Origin: Deroplatys truncata
Lineage: Eukaryota; Arthropoda; Insecta; Mantodea; Mantidae
Length of the DNA stretch: 64,000 bases
Direction of reading: 5' to 3'
Assembly: GCA_030765065.1 (NCBI GenBank)
Contig: CM060986.1
Coordinates: forward strand, 74,021,573 to 74,085,572
Shown here: piece by piece, positions 45,967-58,331 of the stretch
Position numbering within the stretch: position 1 is the first letter of the stretch
Layout: each line of letters starts with the position of its first letter
The notes under the pieces: model-generated
Told to the model about the DNA's origin: nothing
The model's input: the letters and a program-made list of their open reading frames with translations, nothing else
The model's database searches: none
Position numbers and translations under genes: made by a program

Positions 45967-46913
45967 TAATCTACAGCATTGCTAAACAATATTTGAAATC
46001 TACGAGCATTGGGACTTTAACATACATATGAATCGGTTCGGAATTATTCGTACAGCTGTAACCTGTAACATTTAATGTCATGCTTTATTTTTCAGAGCAA
46101 CTTCTCCAGCTTGATGAATGAGCCTTCTGGTTTAACTCTTGCGTTTGGGAAAAGGCTGTTTTATTGGTATGCTAGCATATACATTTAGCAATTCATCTTT
46201 AGCTCTTGACAACACATTGTCAAATACGATTTTCACTGAATTTTGCTCATAAACAAAGGACATCTAAAACGAATATCACATGTAGAAAGAAAACTGTTAC
46301 ATAATTTATTTTGCTCACCCAATAAATTGCCTTTCAGTCAAGTGCAGGCATAATGCCAAAAACGAAAACACCTGTTACAACACCGCATTAGCAAATACAC
46401 ATTCTGGAACCTCTTGTTGATGACATTGTCAATTGGTGTTGCCAACTGTGTGCATAATTACTCGCCAACAGTGGCGTATAAAAGTTAAAAAAAATAAAAA
46501 ACACGTGGAACCCAAAAAGGTCTTAAACCTCGATGCAATTTTATCTCTCTATAGCTCGGAGGAGAGCTTATGGAATTATTATAACTTATTATAAAAGTAT
46601 TTGTAAAAACCTTAAGACTATCTCTGCCGTAATTTTATTTTCATCGCTATTCCATAAATGAATCATACAAAAACGTGTTAACCAAACTACAGGATTTCAC
46701 TCTTGTTGACTGCAACGTGGTTTAAAAGGTATACATTTCAGCTGTGTTAAATTATAACTACGTACCCTAGGAGTTCGGAAAAAGATTTGCAGACTCGAAA
46801 GAAGAGGAAGAAGAAGAAAGCAGAGCAAAGTGAGTTTTTCTTTTGTAGCTGAGATTCTGCAAAATATTTCACAAATTTGTATTGTGCAGCGAATTTATGT
46901 TTTTCACAGTCGT
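45967..46913. other. No recognisable feature
   Basis: AT-rich, no element features. A short GA-rich run lies at 46797-46826. Confidence 0.4.
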
Positions 46914-46929
46914 ATATTCTGAAATTATA

Positions 46930-47292
46930 GGCGGCGCCGTGGCCGAGTGGTTAGACCGCTCGCCTCCCACCGAGGCGGCCCGGGTTCAATCCCAGGGACC
47001 TGCATGTGGGATTTGTGGTGGACGAAGCGGCGTATGGGCGGGTTTACTCCGGGTTCTCCGGTTTCCCCCGCCATTCATTCCACCAACTGCTCCATCATCA
47101 CCTTTCCTTTCATCCATTTCACCAACATTTCGTTTCATCTACTTCCTTCATCCCAATACCAGGCATCGGGCTGATCACCCATCCTGGATGCTCTGTCTGA
47201 TCCATGAGTGTCTGCTCCTCGACGGGCCTCTGACCCCAGGCACGCGCTTGTAAGTCCTGGGGGTGTAAGTCCTACATAAGAGGAGATAATGA
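46930..47292 (+). mobile_element. SINE4, full-length copy
   Basis: Head GGCGGCGCCGTGGCCGAG, box A TGGCCGAGTGGTT and box B GGGTTCAATCCCAGG. Body of about 290 bases ending in a GTAAGTCCTGG repeat and AGAGGAGATAATGAA. A perfect 15-base duplication TATTCTGAAATTATA flanks it (left ending at 46929, right starting at 47293). Frames of 64-123 codons over this copy are chance. Confidence 0.85.
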
Positions 47293-47307
47293 ATATTCTG
47301 AAATTAT

Positions 47308-48094
47308 ATATGTGGTAACAGCCGAATAACGATAAACACTGATTTGCGTATGTAAATTTATATATGTATGTTCTCCCTATGGTTTGAAGGGAGTAGAGTC
47401 TCCGAAGTTCGTGGAAGGCAACACAAATAATGGGGCATTAACAACATAGTCATGCAAGCTGACAACATGAAGCTGACATGTGCAAAATGTGCTTCCTAAG
47501 CAACCTTCCCCCAAGGAAAACAAACTGTGAAAAATGATATTGAGGATGCTTTTTTAGAATGTTCGTGTATTATATAGCTTCGTCAGCATTTAATTTATCG
47601 CGATCCACGTGGGCGAAATCCTGCATTCGTACAACTTCCTGTTAATTATGATAAACGTTCACAAGGTTTCACTTATATAATATCAGGAAAATGCAAATTT
47701 TATATTCTGAGGTGGTTATTAATGTCGACATAAATTATTCTATTCATATTTCTTGAGTCGACATATTAACACAACTTAATTCGCGTAAAATTCTTAACTT
47801 CGCTTTTATCAATACTTTTAATGTGTTTGTGTTTTATAAATTATTCTGCTATCCATAGTTCAAAGTATTTACATTAGCTCATAAAAAATTAAAGTGTGGC
47901 CACTTAACACTTCAGAAAATAGTATTTTGATTTATAGCAAAACAATACCAATTAGGTTTAATTTTATTTTATAAAATCGAAAACATTAAAAGAAAAATAG
48001 CAATTTATTTGGAAGTTTTTAGAAAACCTGCGACTTTCTAAGTAAGGTTTACGGTTTTGCATTTACCTAAATGAGAATTAATGTGACTTCACAC
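47308..48094. other. No recognisable feature
   Basis: AT-rich DNA without matches. Confidence 0.4.
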
Positions 48095-48260
48095 CATATA
48101 ATTATAGGCAAAACACTTCGAGCCCTTTGTTGAGAAAATATAGAAAGTAATGTAAATTTTTCCTGTAAAAGTTTACCTATTTGAGATTGGATTAATTCCT
48201 TGAAAACTTTTGCCTTGCATCTCTAGAAGCTGCCACACCAAAATGGCAGTAATCCAACTT
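48095..48260 (+). repeat. Old R1 fragment
   Basis: Follows the late-middle R1 order (TTGAGAAAATATAGAAAG, TTTTCCTGTAAAAG, TCCTTGAAAACTTTTG), but is clearly more diverged than other copies. Confidence 0.4.
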
Positions 48261-48710
48261 GGATTTACTTGGATTTTATATTTTCTTCTAAACAGTTTAC
48301 TGACTTATCAAAATACTATGCTTTCATTCATTAAGAGCAGACTTCTTTTGATGCAGCAATTATGAAATATTGTGGGATATTTTATATAATATAGGTGCAC
48401 CACCATACCTCATTGAAATAATTTACAGCTTATATAAAATAAAAATAATAAATTTAAAATAAAAGAAAAATAGCTGAAATAAATGAAGGAATTCAACAAA
48501 CATGGCCTCTTTCTCCCACACTTTTTAATGATTACATATTATTTCCGTGTACATAGATGAGATGTTTCTCTTAAATGATGCGACTGGGAGAACGACTGCT
48601 TCCAAAGTCTGCTATACTAGCCATTCGTGCAGTAGCGGCGGACCGGTCTGCTGTTTCTCGCCTAGATCATGTTAACGATCAGAACAATATGAATATTATC
48701 TTTCTTTAGA

Positions 48711-49345
48711 AGGTGTTCCAAATAATCCCCCTCTGCCGCTATACAAGTCTGGCACCATTATTAAACACTCTACGAATTTATGTAATCAAAAAATTGGATA
48801 CTGTCCTCTAATTCGTCGAACATATTGGGGATTTATTGCATATACTTTCTTTTTAAGCGTTTATTACAGATAATCACATGAACTTAGATCTGGAGAGCGA
48901 ACAGGCCAGTAAATTATTCCGTCATTAACCTTCTGTTGTAGGGCAAAATTTTTCTTGGACTTCTTTTCACAACAGCCCTATCTCGTATAATTTTTCGTCG
49001 GTTAGTATGATTGTTATCTGTTGTTTGTCTAACACGGACCCAGTCTGTTTAAATTTTTTAAATAACGTATAAATTCTGAATTTGTTAGGAATATTGGCTC
49101 AGGGAGTTTCTGTATAAAGTCAAGCTGACAGTTCACATATGACTCCTTTCGAGAAAAACTTAACGCAATAAACACTGTTCTGCAGTACGTCATGATAATT
49201 ACTCACAGTAAACACAATCAACAGACACCTTCAATAACGTTAGGTATTTCCAACATACACCATGTCAAAAAAACGTTAGATCGAATTACAAATGCCATTA
49301 TCCTTCCTAGGTGCGTGAGCTAAACTACCGCAGAGGGAGGTCAGT
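48711..49345 (-). mobile_element. Tc1/mariner-like remnant, element F
   Basis: Minus-strand reading near 48925-48880 gives YWPVRSPDLSSCDYL, the third catalytic motif of Tc1/mariner proteins. The proposed ends share only CCTCTGCNGTA inside about 30 bases (48738 and, reversed, 49330). Borders are uncertain. Little other coding remains. Confidence 0.4.
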
Positions 49346-49559
49346 CAACCCGATACATACTACGAATTAGAACTGGCGCCCACCAGTTGCAGCATTCAAG
49401 GTAAACCCGAAAATAAGAATTGCTTAATTGAGAAACTGAGAAATCCTACATTTTAATCATGGCAATGTAAACTTTACAGCTCTTGTTCGCGGACAATTGG
49501 GTAGATATTATCAAAAATTAAAATTATTTACAGACAACAGTTTTTAAACTAATAAAGCG

Positions 49560-50145
49560 GCCACAGGTTTCAACACAGTTATATTCACTGATAAAGTTAA
49601 AACCATAACTTTCATAGAACTTGATCCGATAAAAATGTGGCTATGAATTATAAAATACTGCAATCTTCAGATATCTTGGGTACTTCGGAAAGAATCATTA
49701 AGTGGATGAAAAGCCGAACTCTTTTAATTATTTTTGAGAGACCATATGTCATATACAGAAAAGTTCTGAAGGATCACTACTGAAATTTTATAAATTGATG
49801 GGCTTTTCTGGGTCTTAAAGAAAGACCTAAGAAGAATTGAAACCGCAGAGAGGTGGTTTGTTAGATTTAGATAACTATGCAGATTACAGTAGGAGAAACA
49901 TTTAGATATAAGATGTGAACTAAATATATGAAATATTATAGGCATAAACTCAGGCTATCTAGATAGATGTAGAGAAAAAATACAATTATACCAATGACAA
50001 CAGTTAAAAGACTAATACTATATAATTGCAAAACTTGAGGTAGAAGAAAGCTGGGAAAACTCAAGAAGGGACGGTGAGATCATTCCTGAGATAATATTTG
50101 ATTGGAGAAGGAGCAGATGTTTAGGTCCATACCGTAATGCACATG
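49560..50145 (+). pseudogene. LINE 3' end remnant
   Basis: Near 49594-49640 a frame reads DKVKTITFIELDPIKM, matching the K-T-x-x-F-x-G-x-D-P-I-R segment after the RT core of insect LINEs. Frameshifted pieces give QISWVLRK in place of FRYLGC, then RRIETAERWFVR and DIRCELNI in the order of the C-terminus, and LGPYRNAHDDNN at the very end. Order and strand agree across 550 bases. Multiple stops. Confidence 0.55.
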
Positions 50146-50149
50146 ATGA

Positions 50150-50870
50150 TAATAATTAATTTTTTAGTTATATTGTTCAGTAAAACATACACGCGCGCGT
50201 GGATTTTTTGTTTTATTCATGTGAGCTATACTGCGTATTCCTTGTGGTATCTTGCTACTCAAGGGCATCTACATCAGCTCAGTAGTAGAGAAGAATTTAC
50301 ATGTTATAAGAAAGGATCATAATAAAGTGATTTGTGTAGTTGAACCGCTTATTTGCCTATTTGTCACTGTTGTTTCGAGGGAAAATATGGGCAACGTGTG
50401 AACGTGTAAAACATAGACGCGCACTTTGACGTCAACGCATATTGCGCTGCTTGTCGCTCAGAAGAATAATGAGGGTAGGCTTGCATGTTCGTGGGATCCC
50501 ACCCCTCGTCATTTAAGATCAAAGGGCCTGATTCATAATGTAGTATATAACTCTTGCAAAAGCAGTAACGTCATTGCGAACGCTTGCAGTTCCCATCTAA
50601 ACAAACCTTGCCGCTTGTTTGTGTCGGAACGTTTTCGGGATCCTTGAGAGCGACATAAACAGTTGACTGTCGAGGCAGCGCACATCTTCCCCGCAAGGAC
50701 GGCTGTTGATATAATTTACATACAACACTTCCGTCTGGTTTTACGGCTCGAGCTGCGGAGATCTGCACATAACGAAACAATGCAGTTTAGTGTTATCTTG
50801 TAGAAATAATGTTTTCATTGTCTGTCTGAGGTTCCCCATGGAGAATAAGCTCTGTATTTTCTACGTAAAT
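50150..50870. other. Unassigned, GC-richer in part
   Basis: From 50400 to 50780 the DNA is less AT-rich and has 69-73-codon frames on both strands with no domain. A GGGCCTGATTCATAATGTAG motif at 50524 resembles Harbinger ends but has no partner. Confidence 0.3.
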
Positions 50871-50875
50871 GTTCA

Positions 50876-51240
50876 TGGTCCGGTATTATAAACGTAGTTT
50901 GACTGAAGGTTTAGTTAAACTGAACCAAAAGTTGTCCTTTCTTAACCTGCTGGTTAAGTTAAACCGCAGCACATTGGTGTTGGTATACCTGAAGGCTGAG
51001 AAAAGAAAACGCTCACTAATGTTATTCTTTGTGAACCTCACTATATGCTTAGAAAAAAAAAAGACGATAGATAGATGTTTGTTTATGTAGTTGAAGCGAA
51101 AATGGCTGAAAAAAAACGAAAAGATAGGGAAGAGATGCGCAAACTTTTCCAGAGAGTGGTAGATAAACGTTGGCCGAAATGGAACATTTTTTCCTTCTTC
51201 TACAGAACATGTAGGAGGCTAGGCGACAGGTAAATCTTTT
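50876..51240 (+). mobile_element. Possible PIF/Harbinger-like end with short ORF
   Basis: Starts TGGTCCGGTATTATAAACG, similar in style to Harbinger terminal repeats, followed by alternating GTTTAGTTAAACT and GGTTAAGTTAAACC subterminal motifs (50909-50972). A 43-codon ATG frame at about 51101 begins MAEKKRKDREEMRKLFQRVV. No matching right end was found before the LTR-like repeat at 51326, so the element is truncated or misassigned. Confidence 0.3.
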
Positions 51241-51325
51241 AAAAAATGATGTCCCTTCTGTTTAAGTGATGCATGGGACAGTTGCATTACGTGGTCCCTA
51301 GGAAATAAAAAGTCAGTTGAAAGGG

Positions 51326-52152
51326 AATATACCACACACACACACACACAGACACATATATATATATATATACATATTCACATAGACATATAAATCAATA
51401 TTAAACAAGAATTGTACATAATAATATAATTCACCAACAAATATGTTAGAATATTTAACAACCAAGAATTGTAACTTAGAAAAGTAAGAGACGGGCGAGC
51501 TAGCTTATTCCAAGTAAAAGATAATTCTAGGTAGAGCCCACCTTTCACCAAGCTAATGAGCAAGGAACTGGTAGCAATAAGGAGAAATAGAAAGAGACAG
51601 ATAAAGAGAAAGGAAAGAGACAGAGATGTTGAATCTGCTTCCGGACGCGTATGCGAAATTTCTTGGAGCAGAATATTCTCATACATAATAAGGTAACGCG
51701 ATCTGAGGAACAATTAGAAGTATCGTTACATTTTGAGGCGCGGAGGTGAGCGTCACTAGGCTTAGGTATAAAAAGGGGAAGAAAGCCCCAGATTTTCCCT
51801 CTCTTATAGAATCTCGTCGACACACAGTGTTACTCTCTGGACGACAAATGCATTAGGGTGGGAAGCGTATGCAGTTAGTTTAGGTCCCTAATTTATTATA
51901 ATGGTGGAAATTGTTACAATGGAAAAAGCTAACCGCCCATAAGTATTTATTTTATAATAAATCACGTTTCTTAAGGGAAAAGCAGTGTATTTTAATGTTT
52001 CTCACCTACGAAAACCCTGAGAACCGTGAAATTAGCTAGATAGGTAATGGTGGAATGGAGAAAACAGCAGCCGACGAGCAGCAATAGCCGGAGACAAGAA
52101 CACTGCAGCAGAGGACATCAACCAGAGGAACAACGTTTTCCAGCTACAAATG
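51326..52152 (+). mobile_element. Solo-LTR-like repeat, copy 2
   Basis: Colinear with 9716-10550 through the CA/TA tract, the purine block, TATAAAA at 51767, CTCTCTTATAGAATCTCGTC, AATAAA at 51956 and an end near ACATCAACCAGAGG. The two copies differ by many substitutions and small gaps, so they are old and independent rather than a recent pair. Confidence 0.45.
51767..51773 (+). promoter_or_regulatory. TATA box of solo-LTR-like repeat
   Basis: TATAAAA in the same context (GGCTTAGGTATAAAA) as at 10157. Confidence 0.45.
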
Positions 52153-52853
52153 CGCAGCTGGAAGTTCCAGTTAAGTTAAAGTGAAGTTCTACTGAAGATT
52201 AAAATTTATAATGCGTAGTAAAACTAAAAACTATAGCTTAAACCCAATCCAGGTCGTCTATAATAACGGCCCTTAAAGATATTAGCAAGTCATATTGTTA
52301 AGTCGCATTTCAGTTATTTTCCCCTCACGATGGTTGAGACTTAAGAATCCAAAATACATTCGCACTATCTTCAAACGTGTCTTCTTCACTTTGCAACATA
52401 TTCAGGCAGCTGTCCAATAGAATATAAGTAATTACGGACACGCGAAACCGCCAGCCAACCCGACTAAAACACAAACCACCTCAGTATATTGTCTTTCTAA
52501 ATGAGGTTCCAAGTTCAGACTCGGACATCTAAATGTCTGAAAGCTTTTCTGTTTTCTCAGTGAATAATAATAACAACAACAGCAAATGTTGACCTTCTTT
52601 ATCAGTCCGGTAATATAAAAAATGCATTTGATCAAAAAATTCACTATCGAAATTTTACAGGATCACAGAATCCGACAGAGCTCAAATATAGAAGCTCAAA
52701 ATAAAGGGGGGGGCAGTGTTACGGAGGCAGACTTCCCTATACAGGGTGTAAATAAATATAGATAGATAAGGTATCTTTATTAGTTTCAAATTACTGAAGT
52801 TATTATATAAGTATTTAGTGCATGGATCATTGACCGTACATGCATATTTAAGA
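52153..52853. other. No recognisable feature
   Basis: AT-rich; an eight-G run at 52707 only. Confidence 0.4.
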
Positions 52854-52855
52854 TA

Positions 52856-53749
52856 CGAGGGCTGATCAAGTAAAGACTGAGACTGATTTTTTCCTGTAGC
52901 TTCCGTGATAGTTTCGTATCTGTAACATAAATATTTGAAAAGAGCGGGTTTTTATGTATAATGTTGGTAGGCGGCAGCACTCTCGTATTGGTAGGTTGGT
53001 AGTAATGCTCTATTTTGTAGACCCTACGTGTATTTCGCATACCAGCTGCGTCTCTTTGCTGATGGTGGGGATGCATTTTTTAAATCGATTATCACCGGTG
53101 ATGAGTCATGGCTGCATCATTATGATTCTGAAGGAAAACAAGCCAGTACAGTGTGAAAATCGCCAGGTTCTCCAACACCAAAAAACGCAAAAGTTGTTCC
53201 ATCTGCAGGGAAAGTGATGGTGATCACATTTTTTTGACTGTAATGAAATGATTTACCAGCATGTAGTTCCCCCTCACACTACTGTTACAGCAGCATATTA
53301 CACGTCAGTATTGGCTACACTGAGGAAGCACATTGCAAAGAAACGATCAGAGCTTTCTCGGACTGGGTGGCGACTTCATCATGACAAGCACGGTCTCACG
53401 TCGCAAATCAAGCCATGCAGTTTCTGGCTCGATTCAACATTACCTGTGTACCACATCCACCTTATAGCCCCGATCTTGCACCCTGTGACTTTTTTATTCC
53501 CATCACTAAAGGCAAAGCTTAGGGGTATTCGATTTGAGAACTCTGAAGCAGTGCTCAAGAAAAGTGAGGCGATGCTCAAGGACCTGACAAAGAATGGTCT
53601 GCAGCACGTGTTCAAGGACTGGTAGAGACGCTATAAAAGTGCATTGAAGTAGGAGGGGACTACTTTGAAAAAGATCATGTAAACATTGAATTGGAGTAAT
53701 AAACATCTGTGAAAAAAAATCAGTCTCAGTCTTTGTTGATCAGCCCTCG
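52856..53749 (+). mobile_element. mariner element G, deletion derivative (894 bp)
   Basis: TA on both sides (52854-52855 and 53750-53751). Inverted ends of about 32 bases: left CGAGGGCTGATCAAGTAAAG, right in reverse CGAGGGCTGATCAACAAAG, then ACTGAGACTGATT in both. The N-terminal half of the transposase is deleted. Confidence 0.85.
53050..53699 (+). pseudogene. mariner transposase remnant in element G
   Basis: Begins in the middle of the protein: FKSIITGDESWLHHYDSEGK carries the first catalytic aspartate, followed by a stop where tryptophan is usual (V-W-K-S-P). Then VPPHTTVTAAYY and LHHDKH, frameshifted around the second aspartate. PHPPYSPDLAPCDFF in another frame has the third, and the end is KAKLRGIRFENSEAV to a TAA at 53697. 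At least two frameshifts and one stop. Confidence 0.75.
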
Positions 53750-53859
53750 TACAAGGTATGGTGACAAAATAAACAACAGAAAAAGAAACAAAAACGAAAG
53801 AAAAAGGAAAATAGAGATAAATTACTTTTGACTAACTAAACATATTTGACCTAGCTTCG

Positions 53860-54140
53860 CGCACTTTAGCCAAGCCCATGTTTTGCCAGTTCCTCTGGTC
53901 AGCCAGTAGATCCCAACATGCCAATCTCCTTCTAGAAGGACTTAAGAATTTTTCTCTGAGTTTAATTGTTCGCTGGTTCTCCCACTGTGCGCATTCCGCC
54001 AAAATATGTACCTAGTCCTCATCCAAATCACAGAATGGGCAGATTCTCCTGCCAGAACGTCAATATATACAAGGCACGGTGGTAGAGGGCTACCATGTAA
54101 TCATATTTTCTGAATGAACTCATGTCCAGAAGTGCTTTGT
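53860..54140 (-). pseudogene. Retroelement zinc-knuckle remnant
   Basis: Minus-strand frame near 54050-53970 reads RRICPFCDLDED, a stop, then VHILAECAQWENQRTIKLRE. C-x2-C followed by H-x4-C is the zinc knuckle at the end of many LINE polyproteins. Nothing upstream could be matched. It could instead belong to another retroelement class. Confidence 0.4.
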
Positions 54141-55389
54141 TTACGTGCTAGAGTCTCTGAAGTAGAGAGGATGATGTAGTCAGTACAGGTAATAAAACAA
54201 AAGAAAGAAGTAAAAAAGGAAGGCTGAAATACTGTAAGTAAACAGATAATATTTTAGTCAACTATCAGGAAGCTGCTCAAAATACCTGCCGTCAACTGTG
54301 ATACGTTTGATGCATCGCTTGGTTATGTGATGTCGAACTCTAGGAAAGAGCTCAACGGACTTTCTCAAGGATGTTTAACGCTTCTCCAATCTTGGAAATA
54401 TGATGTAGGCTGGGTGACAATAAGGTGCATATCTGCGACGCGTTTCTAAAATTAATTATGAATTACAGATGAAACTTCATAATTATTTTCTTGTTTAATC
54501 AAGCCGAACCCTACAAGCATATGTCAGTTTAAGCCTGAGGACCTTCTTTATTCGTGTAAACGCCTAACAACAGAGGCGATTAGTTACTCTTATATCAACC
54601 CTTTGCACTACTTACAATTGACAACTCAGTGTTGGATCGCAACTAGCAACATATACTATTAAGAACATACTCATTTGAAGAGTAGCGTTTAATAAAACGT
54701 TGCCGCTGCCTTAGTTTTCGTCTTGGAATTGATAACCCTCATTGTTGAATCACCCGGTATGGCTGTAGGTTCATCCCTGAGAAGTAAACCATATAAGTGC
54801 ACTTTGCTCTAAACGCTTGACACTATTGCCATTTCAGCTTCGTGCGTCGGTGTTTACAGATTATTTTGACCACTTGCAAGTATTCAGTAACGTCATAGCA
54901 GAGCATGTAGCGCTTATGCCTGTTTGGTAAATGAAGGTTATTTCAAGAGACCACTGGTCTAGTCAATGTCTGCGCGGAAATGCTGGAGCTGGTGCTGCAT
55001 GTGACGCGCAGTTACATCGTAACTTTCCTTGACATTTTGTGTGCAATCCAACGATCCGTACCACGTAAGAGACATGGGACGGTTCGGGTCGCTTGAATAC
55101 AGGCGCCGTTATGCCTAATGTACTGGCATATAGTCGAAAAAATGAGCATTATGTGTACTTAGTTCATCTTGATAACATTTCCGGTTAGTAACAGCTGTTG
55201 TCTGTTATTCTTTCATTTCAGACGGCTTGGCGAAACAAATGACGCGATATTGTGCATATGCCCAACTGTACAACCTTGACCTGACCGTCATAGATCTGCA
55301 AATCTTTATGGGAAAGAGAAATCAGTTTTGTTAAACTATTAGGGAGACAGTCTGATAGGTCTTTTTTCATATTGACCATATGTAGGCTT
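54141..55389. other. No recognisable feature
   Basis: Moderately AT-rich; no motif or repeat family found. Confidence 0.4.
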
Positions 55390-55580
55390 AAGGTTAGAAA
55401 TCTGAAAACCTTGTACCACTGGCGGTAATCGAACCATGGATCTTCGGCTTCTAGATCATTGCAATACCGCTAGCTACCCTGACGGGACACCTGCATCACA
55501 TTAAACATCCCTCATCTGGTTCGACTATTCTGGTGAACCTCCAAAGTGATTTCAGTTATTGCTAGATATTACGCCGAATC
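55390..55580 (-). mobile_element. SINE3 copy, diverged
   Basis: Minus-strand module with GTAGCTAGCGGTATTGCAAT and box-B-like TGGTTCGATTACCGCC. Its leader CTTTGGAGGTTCACCAGAAT matches the GTGGTTCACCAGGATAA leader at 34240. Confidence 0.55.
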
Positions 55581-57031
55581 TGGACATGCAATACTGAAAG
55601 TATATCTATTAGCATACTATTAAGGTTAATTCATATCCGATAATTCTCTACACACTGGCCGTCTGGCTAAGGTTTTAAAATTAGACCATGTTTGAAAAAA
55701 AATAATGCCAGAGTCAAGATTCTTAACAGCTTTCTGTGTCGATATATAGATACACCGCTGAGCAGGAAGAATATGCATTAAATTTCTTTCATCTCATTCA
55801 TGTGTCCTACTGAATCTCGAAAGAGGTCTCAATTACTCCGACGTATCTTAGTTTAAATGCGACTTGCAGAGTTTCAGAACCATTTCTTTAGAGTATTTAA
55901 GAAATAGCTTCCTCTCCCATTGTGGGCAACTCAGTAGAATTCAGTGTGCTCTCAGATTTAGGTTCAATGAAAGGTGTAAATAATACCGGCTGAAAAGAGC
56001 AGAGATGTCATCCTTTAAAACAGAGATCTCAATGAGTACATTGAGAAAGTTTATGAACCATTTTGATCTATCACAGATTTCTTGAAATACGCTTTGAAAT
56101 GCACAGAGATTTGTTAACAGCACTAAGGTGGGAAAATCCAAGCTTGACGGGTAAGATCAGAAAAGAATGCGCGCTTCGTCTCCGATGCCGCTGTGGATTA
56201 GTTTCTGCATTTCGTGAAGTATAAACTTTGCTAGTAGTGTTTAATTACCAATACATGTCTTTCATATATGTTTAGCGGAATGCTAAGTGTTAAATGAATG
56301 CAGCTAAAAGCAAAGCACGTCTGGATTTACTATCTGATACAAAACAGTTGTGCTTATCGAAGTGTTCATTGAAAGTAATTAAAAGGAACCTTGACAATTT
56401 TATCCAAGAATTTAAGAAAATGCAATAAAGCAAAGTAAATTATTTTATTTAAATCTTTAATAAACGAGACTAGCTCCTAACCTGTCTTATTTTTATTTAA
56501 ACATACAATTAATGAAATAAAAATTGCATACAATCTCGGTAACGACTTTTATACTGAAGATATGATTGTGTGATACCAAAGGGGATGAGAGACACCATAG
56601 CTGCGTGAGACGTGTGTGTGTGGTCCATTACTAAGCCGCAATTAAGCGGCATCGTAACTACAGCGTAAATTCCGATTTGTATGAAACGAAGAAATTAGAT
56701 TGTGGCGAAACGAGGCTCTTTAAGGAAAATAGAGAAGAGTGCGTAAAATATAAATCAGCGCTGTTCTATAATACACTTAAATATTACTTTTTTAATCGTT
56801 CCATTTGTGAATTGTTATAATGCGACGAAAAGTGCAGAAAGCTTATTTTTTGTCTGCTGAAATAAGCGTTCGCAGACTAAAATGGTAGATATAATTTTTC
56901 ATGCGTCTTTATACATAGAATTCCCTCCGAGGAGGTAATCCCTTCTACCCGGTATAAGTATGAGCTGAAAATTCTACGCCTGAGATAAATACGCAAATAA
57001 AACTGTTGCATTATTTTCCTGATATGTGATT
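55581..57031. other. No recognisable feature
   Basis: AT-rich DNA with short frames only. Confidence 0.4.
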
Positions 57032-57077
57032 TATTTTTCTTTCTTTCTTTCTCTCTTTCTTTCTTTCTTTCTTTCTT
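57032..57077. repeat. (CTTT)n microsatellite
   Basis: About 11 CTTT units with one CTCT interruption. The lysine/glutamate-rich minus-strand frame here is an artefact of it. Confidence 0.95.
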
Positions 57078-57486
57078 CAAAGGTCCAATTGATACTTTAC
57101 ATTTAGGATAAGCCTACTGTAAGATATCCTGAACTTAGGCCACCATTTACACTTGAATACATTGCAGGGGTGGAAGGCTTCACCGTCCAACTGCACTCCT
57201 TTATCGACTTCACTACTATCTAAACAATGAACATTGACCTTTCATGTTACGAAACGTCAACATAGTAAAATGCGTAAGGACTTTAGCGCTTCACAGATCA
57301 TCCGATTTTGATAAATGTTTTCGAGGCCTTTATTGCGAATGTGACAGCGTAATGACATTAGCTGCTCTGCCCGAAAGTAGATTCAAATACCTTTAGGCGA
57401 GGCAGTGTTTCGTAGGATGAGAGTTCAGACGGAAGCCTTTAAACCATTATCAACGCCCCCACCCCTACTGATAATCTAACTCGGCT

Positions 57487-57720
57487 GTGGTAACATTTGA
57501 AGCTTGCATTCAGCAGGTTCAGGTTAGATTCCCGTTGGGTCGGCTACATTGACCTTGTTTTTCTGCGGTTTTCCCTGGTTGGTAGCCGAATGCTCGGTGG
57601 ATTATACCTATAAAGGTGCGCACTTTCCTGTCGCCCATTTCGTGGAGTCCGGTATGGGACCGGCCTTCTGAGAGACCTCTCCATGGGGAGAGTAGGCCTG
57701 TGTTAAGAGGCCTGCACGGG
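57487..57720 (+). mobile_element. SINE2-type copy, partial
   Basis: Head GTGGTAACATTTGAAGCTTG and degraded box B GGTTAGATTCCCG, then GCGGTTTTCCCTGGTTGG and GCCGAATGCTCGG, as in the copy at 7015. Confidence 0.6.
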
Positions 57721-57917
57721 CCTAAATTCTTAGGTCCAGCCCGAGTATGAGAATAGGTTATACTGTACCACCCGTCCCGGACCCGATTGTGTCACTTTTG
57801 TTTTAAATAACATTATTTTGCAGTTGTTATTATTGGTCCACGAAGCGCTGCTGCCTGCAGGCAGCAGCGAAGGACCCGAGTTCGATTTCCAGTACCAGCT
57901 TTTTCCTCTGCTTGGGG

Positions 57918-58205
57918 TCGTCCTCCGTGGTGTAGTGGTTACCATGCTAGCCCATAGATCCCGAGGTAGCGGGTTCAAACACGGCGGAGGGCGATGGATT
58001 TTTTCGGGCGTAAAAATCCTTAGCATGGCTTCCTTTGGAAGGGAAGTAAAGCCGGTGGTCCCGTGTCATTGGTTTACGGCACGTAAAAGAACCTCAAGCC
58101 TGATAAAGAGGCCTCTGAGCAAAATTACCAGTCTTTCACGTCCAATATAGAATGGGACACTAAGGATCACAGCAGTTAAAGAGCGTCCATAAATAAAACT
58201 CAACT
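57918..58205 (+). mobile_element. SINE1, full-length copy inside an older SINE
   Basis: Complete from GTCGTCCTCCGTGG to CATAAATAAAACTCAA. Flanked by an imperfect duplication, TTTTTCCTCTGCTTGGG on the left and TTCTTCCCCTCTGCTTGGG on the right. The interrupted sequence carries a box-B-like GAGTTCGATTTCC at 57880, so it was probably another SINE. Confidence 0.85.
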
Positions 58206-58331
58206 CTTCTTCCCCTCTGCTTGGGTGCCTGGTAAGGGATGTACTCAGGTCTTTGGGACAAATTAAGGAGCCGCTTTACAGAAATAGTAGTGGTGAGACC
58301 TGCATTTTGCATGTAGTAAGCGGAATGTTGA

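Noticed and set aside
46930-47003. Possible Leu/Ser-type tRNA gene
   Set aside because: Flanked by a 15-base duplication together with about 290 bases of body that recur at 34459-34752: a SINE head.
56877-57080. Lysine/glutamate-rich 67-aa ORF
   Set aside because: Its first half is the translation of a (CTTT)n microsatellite.
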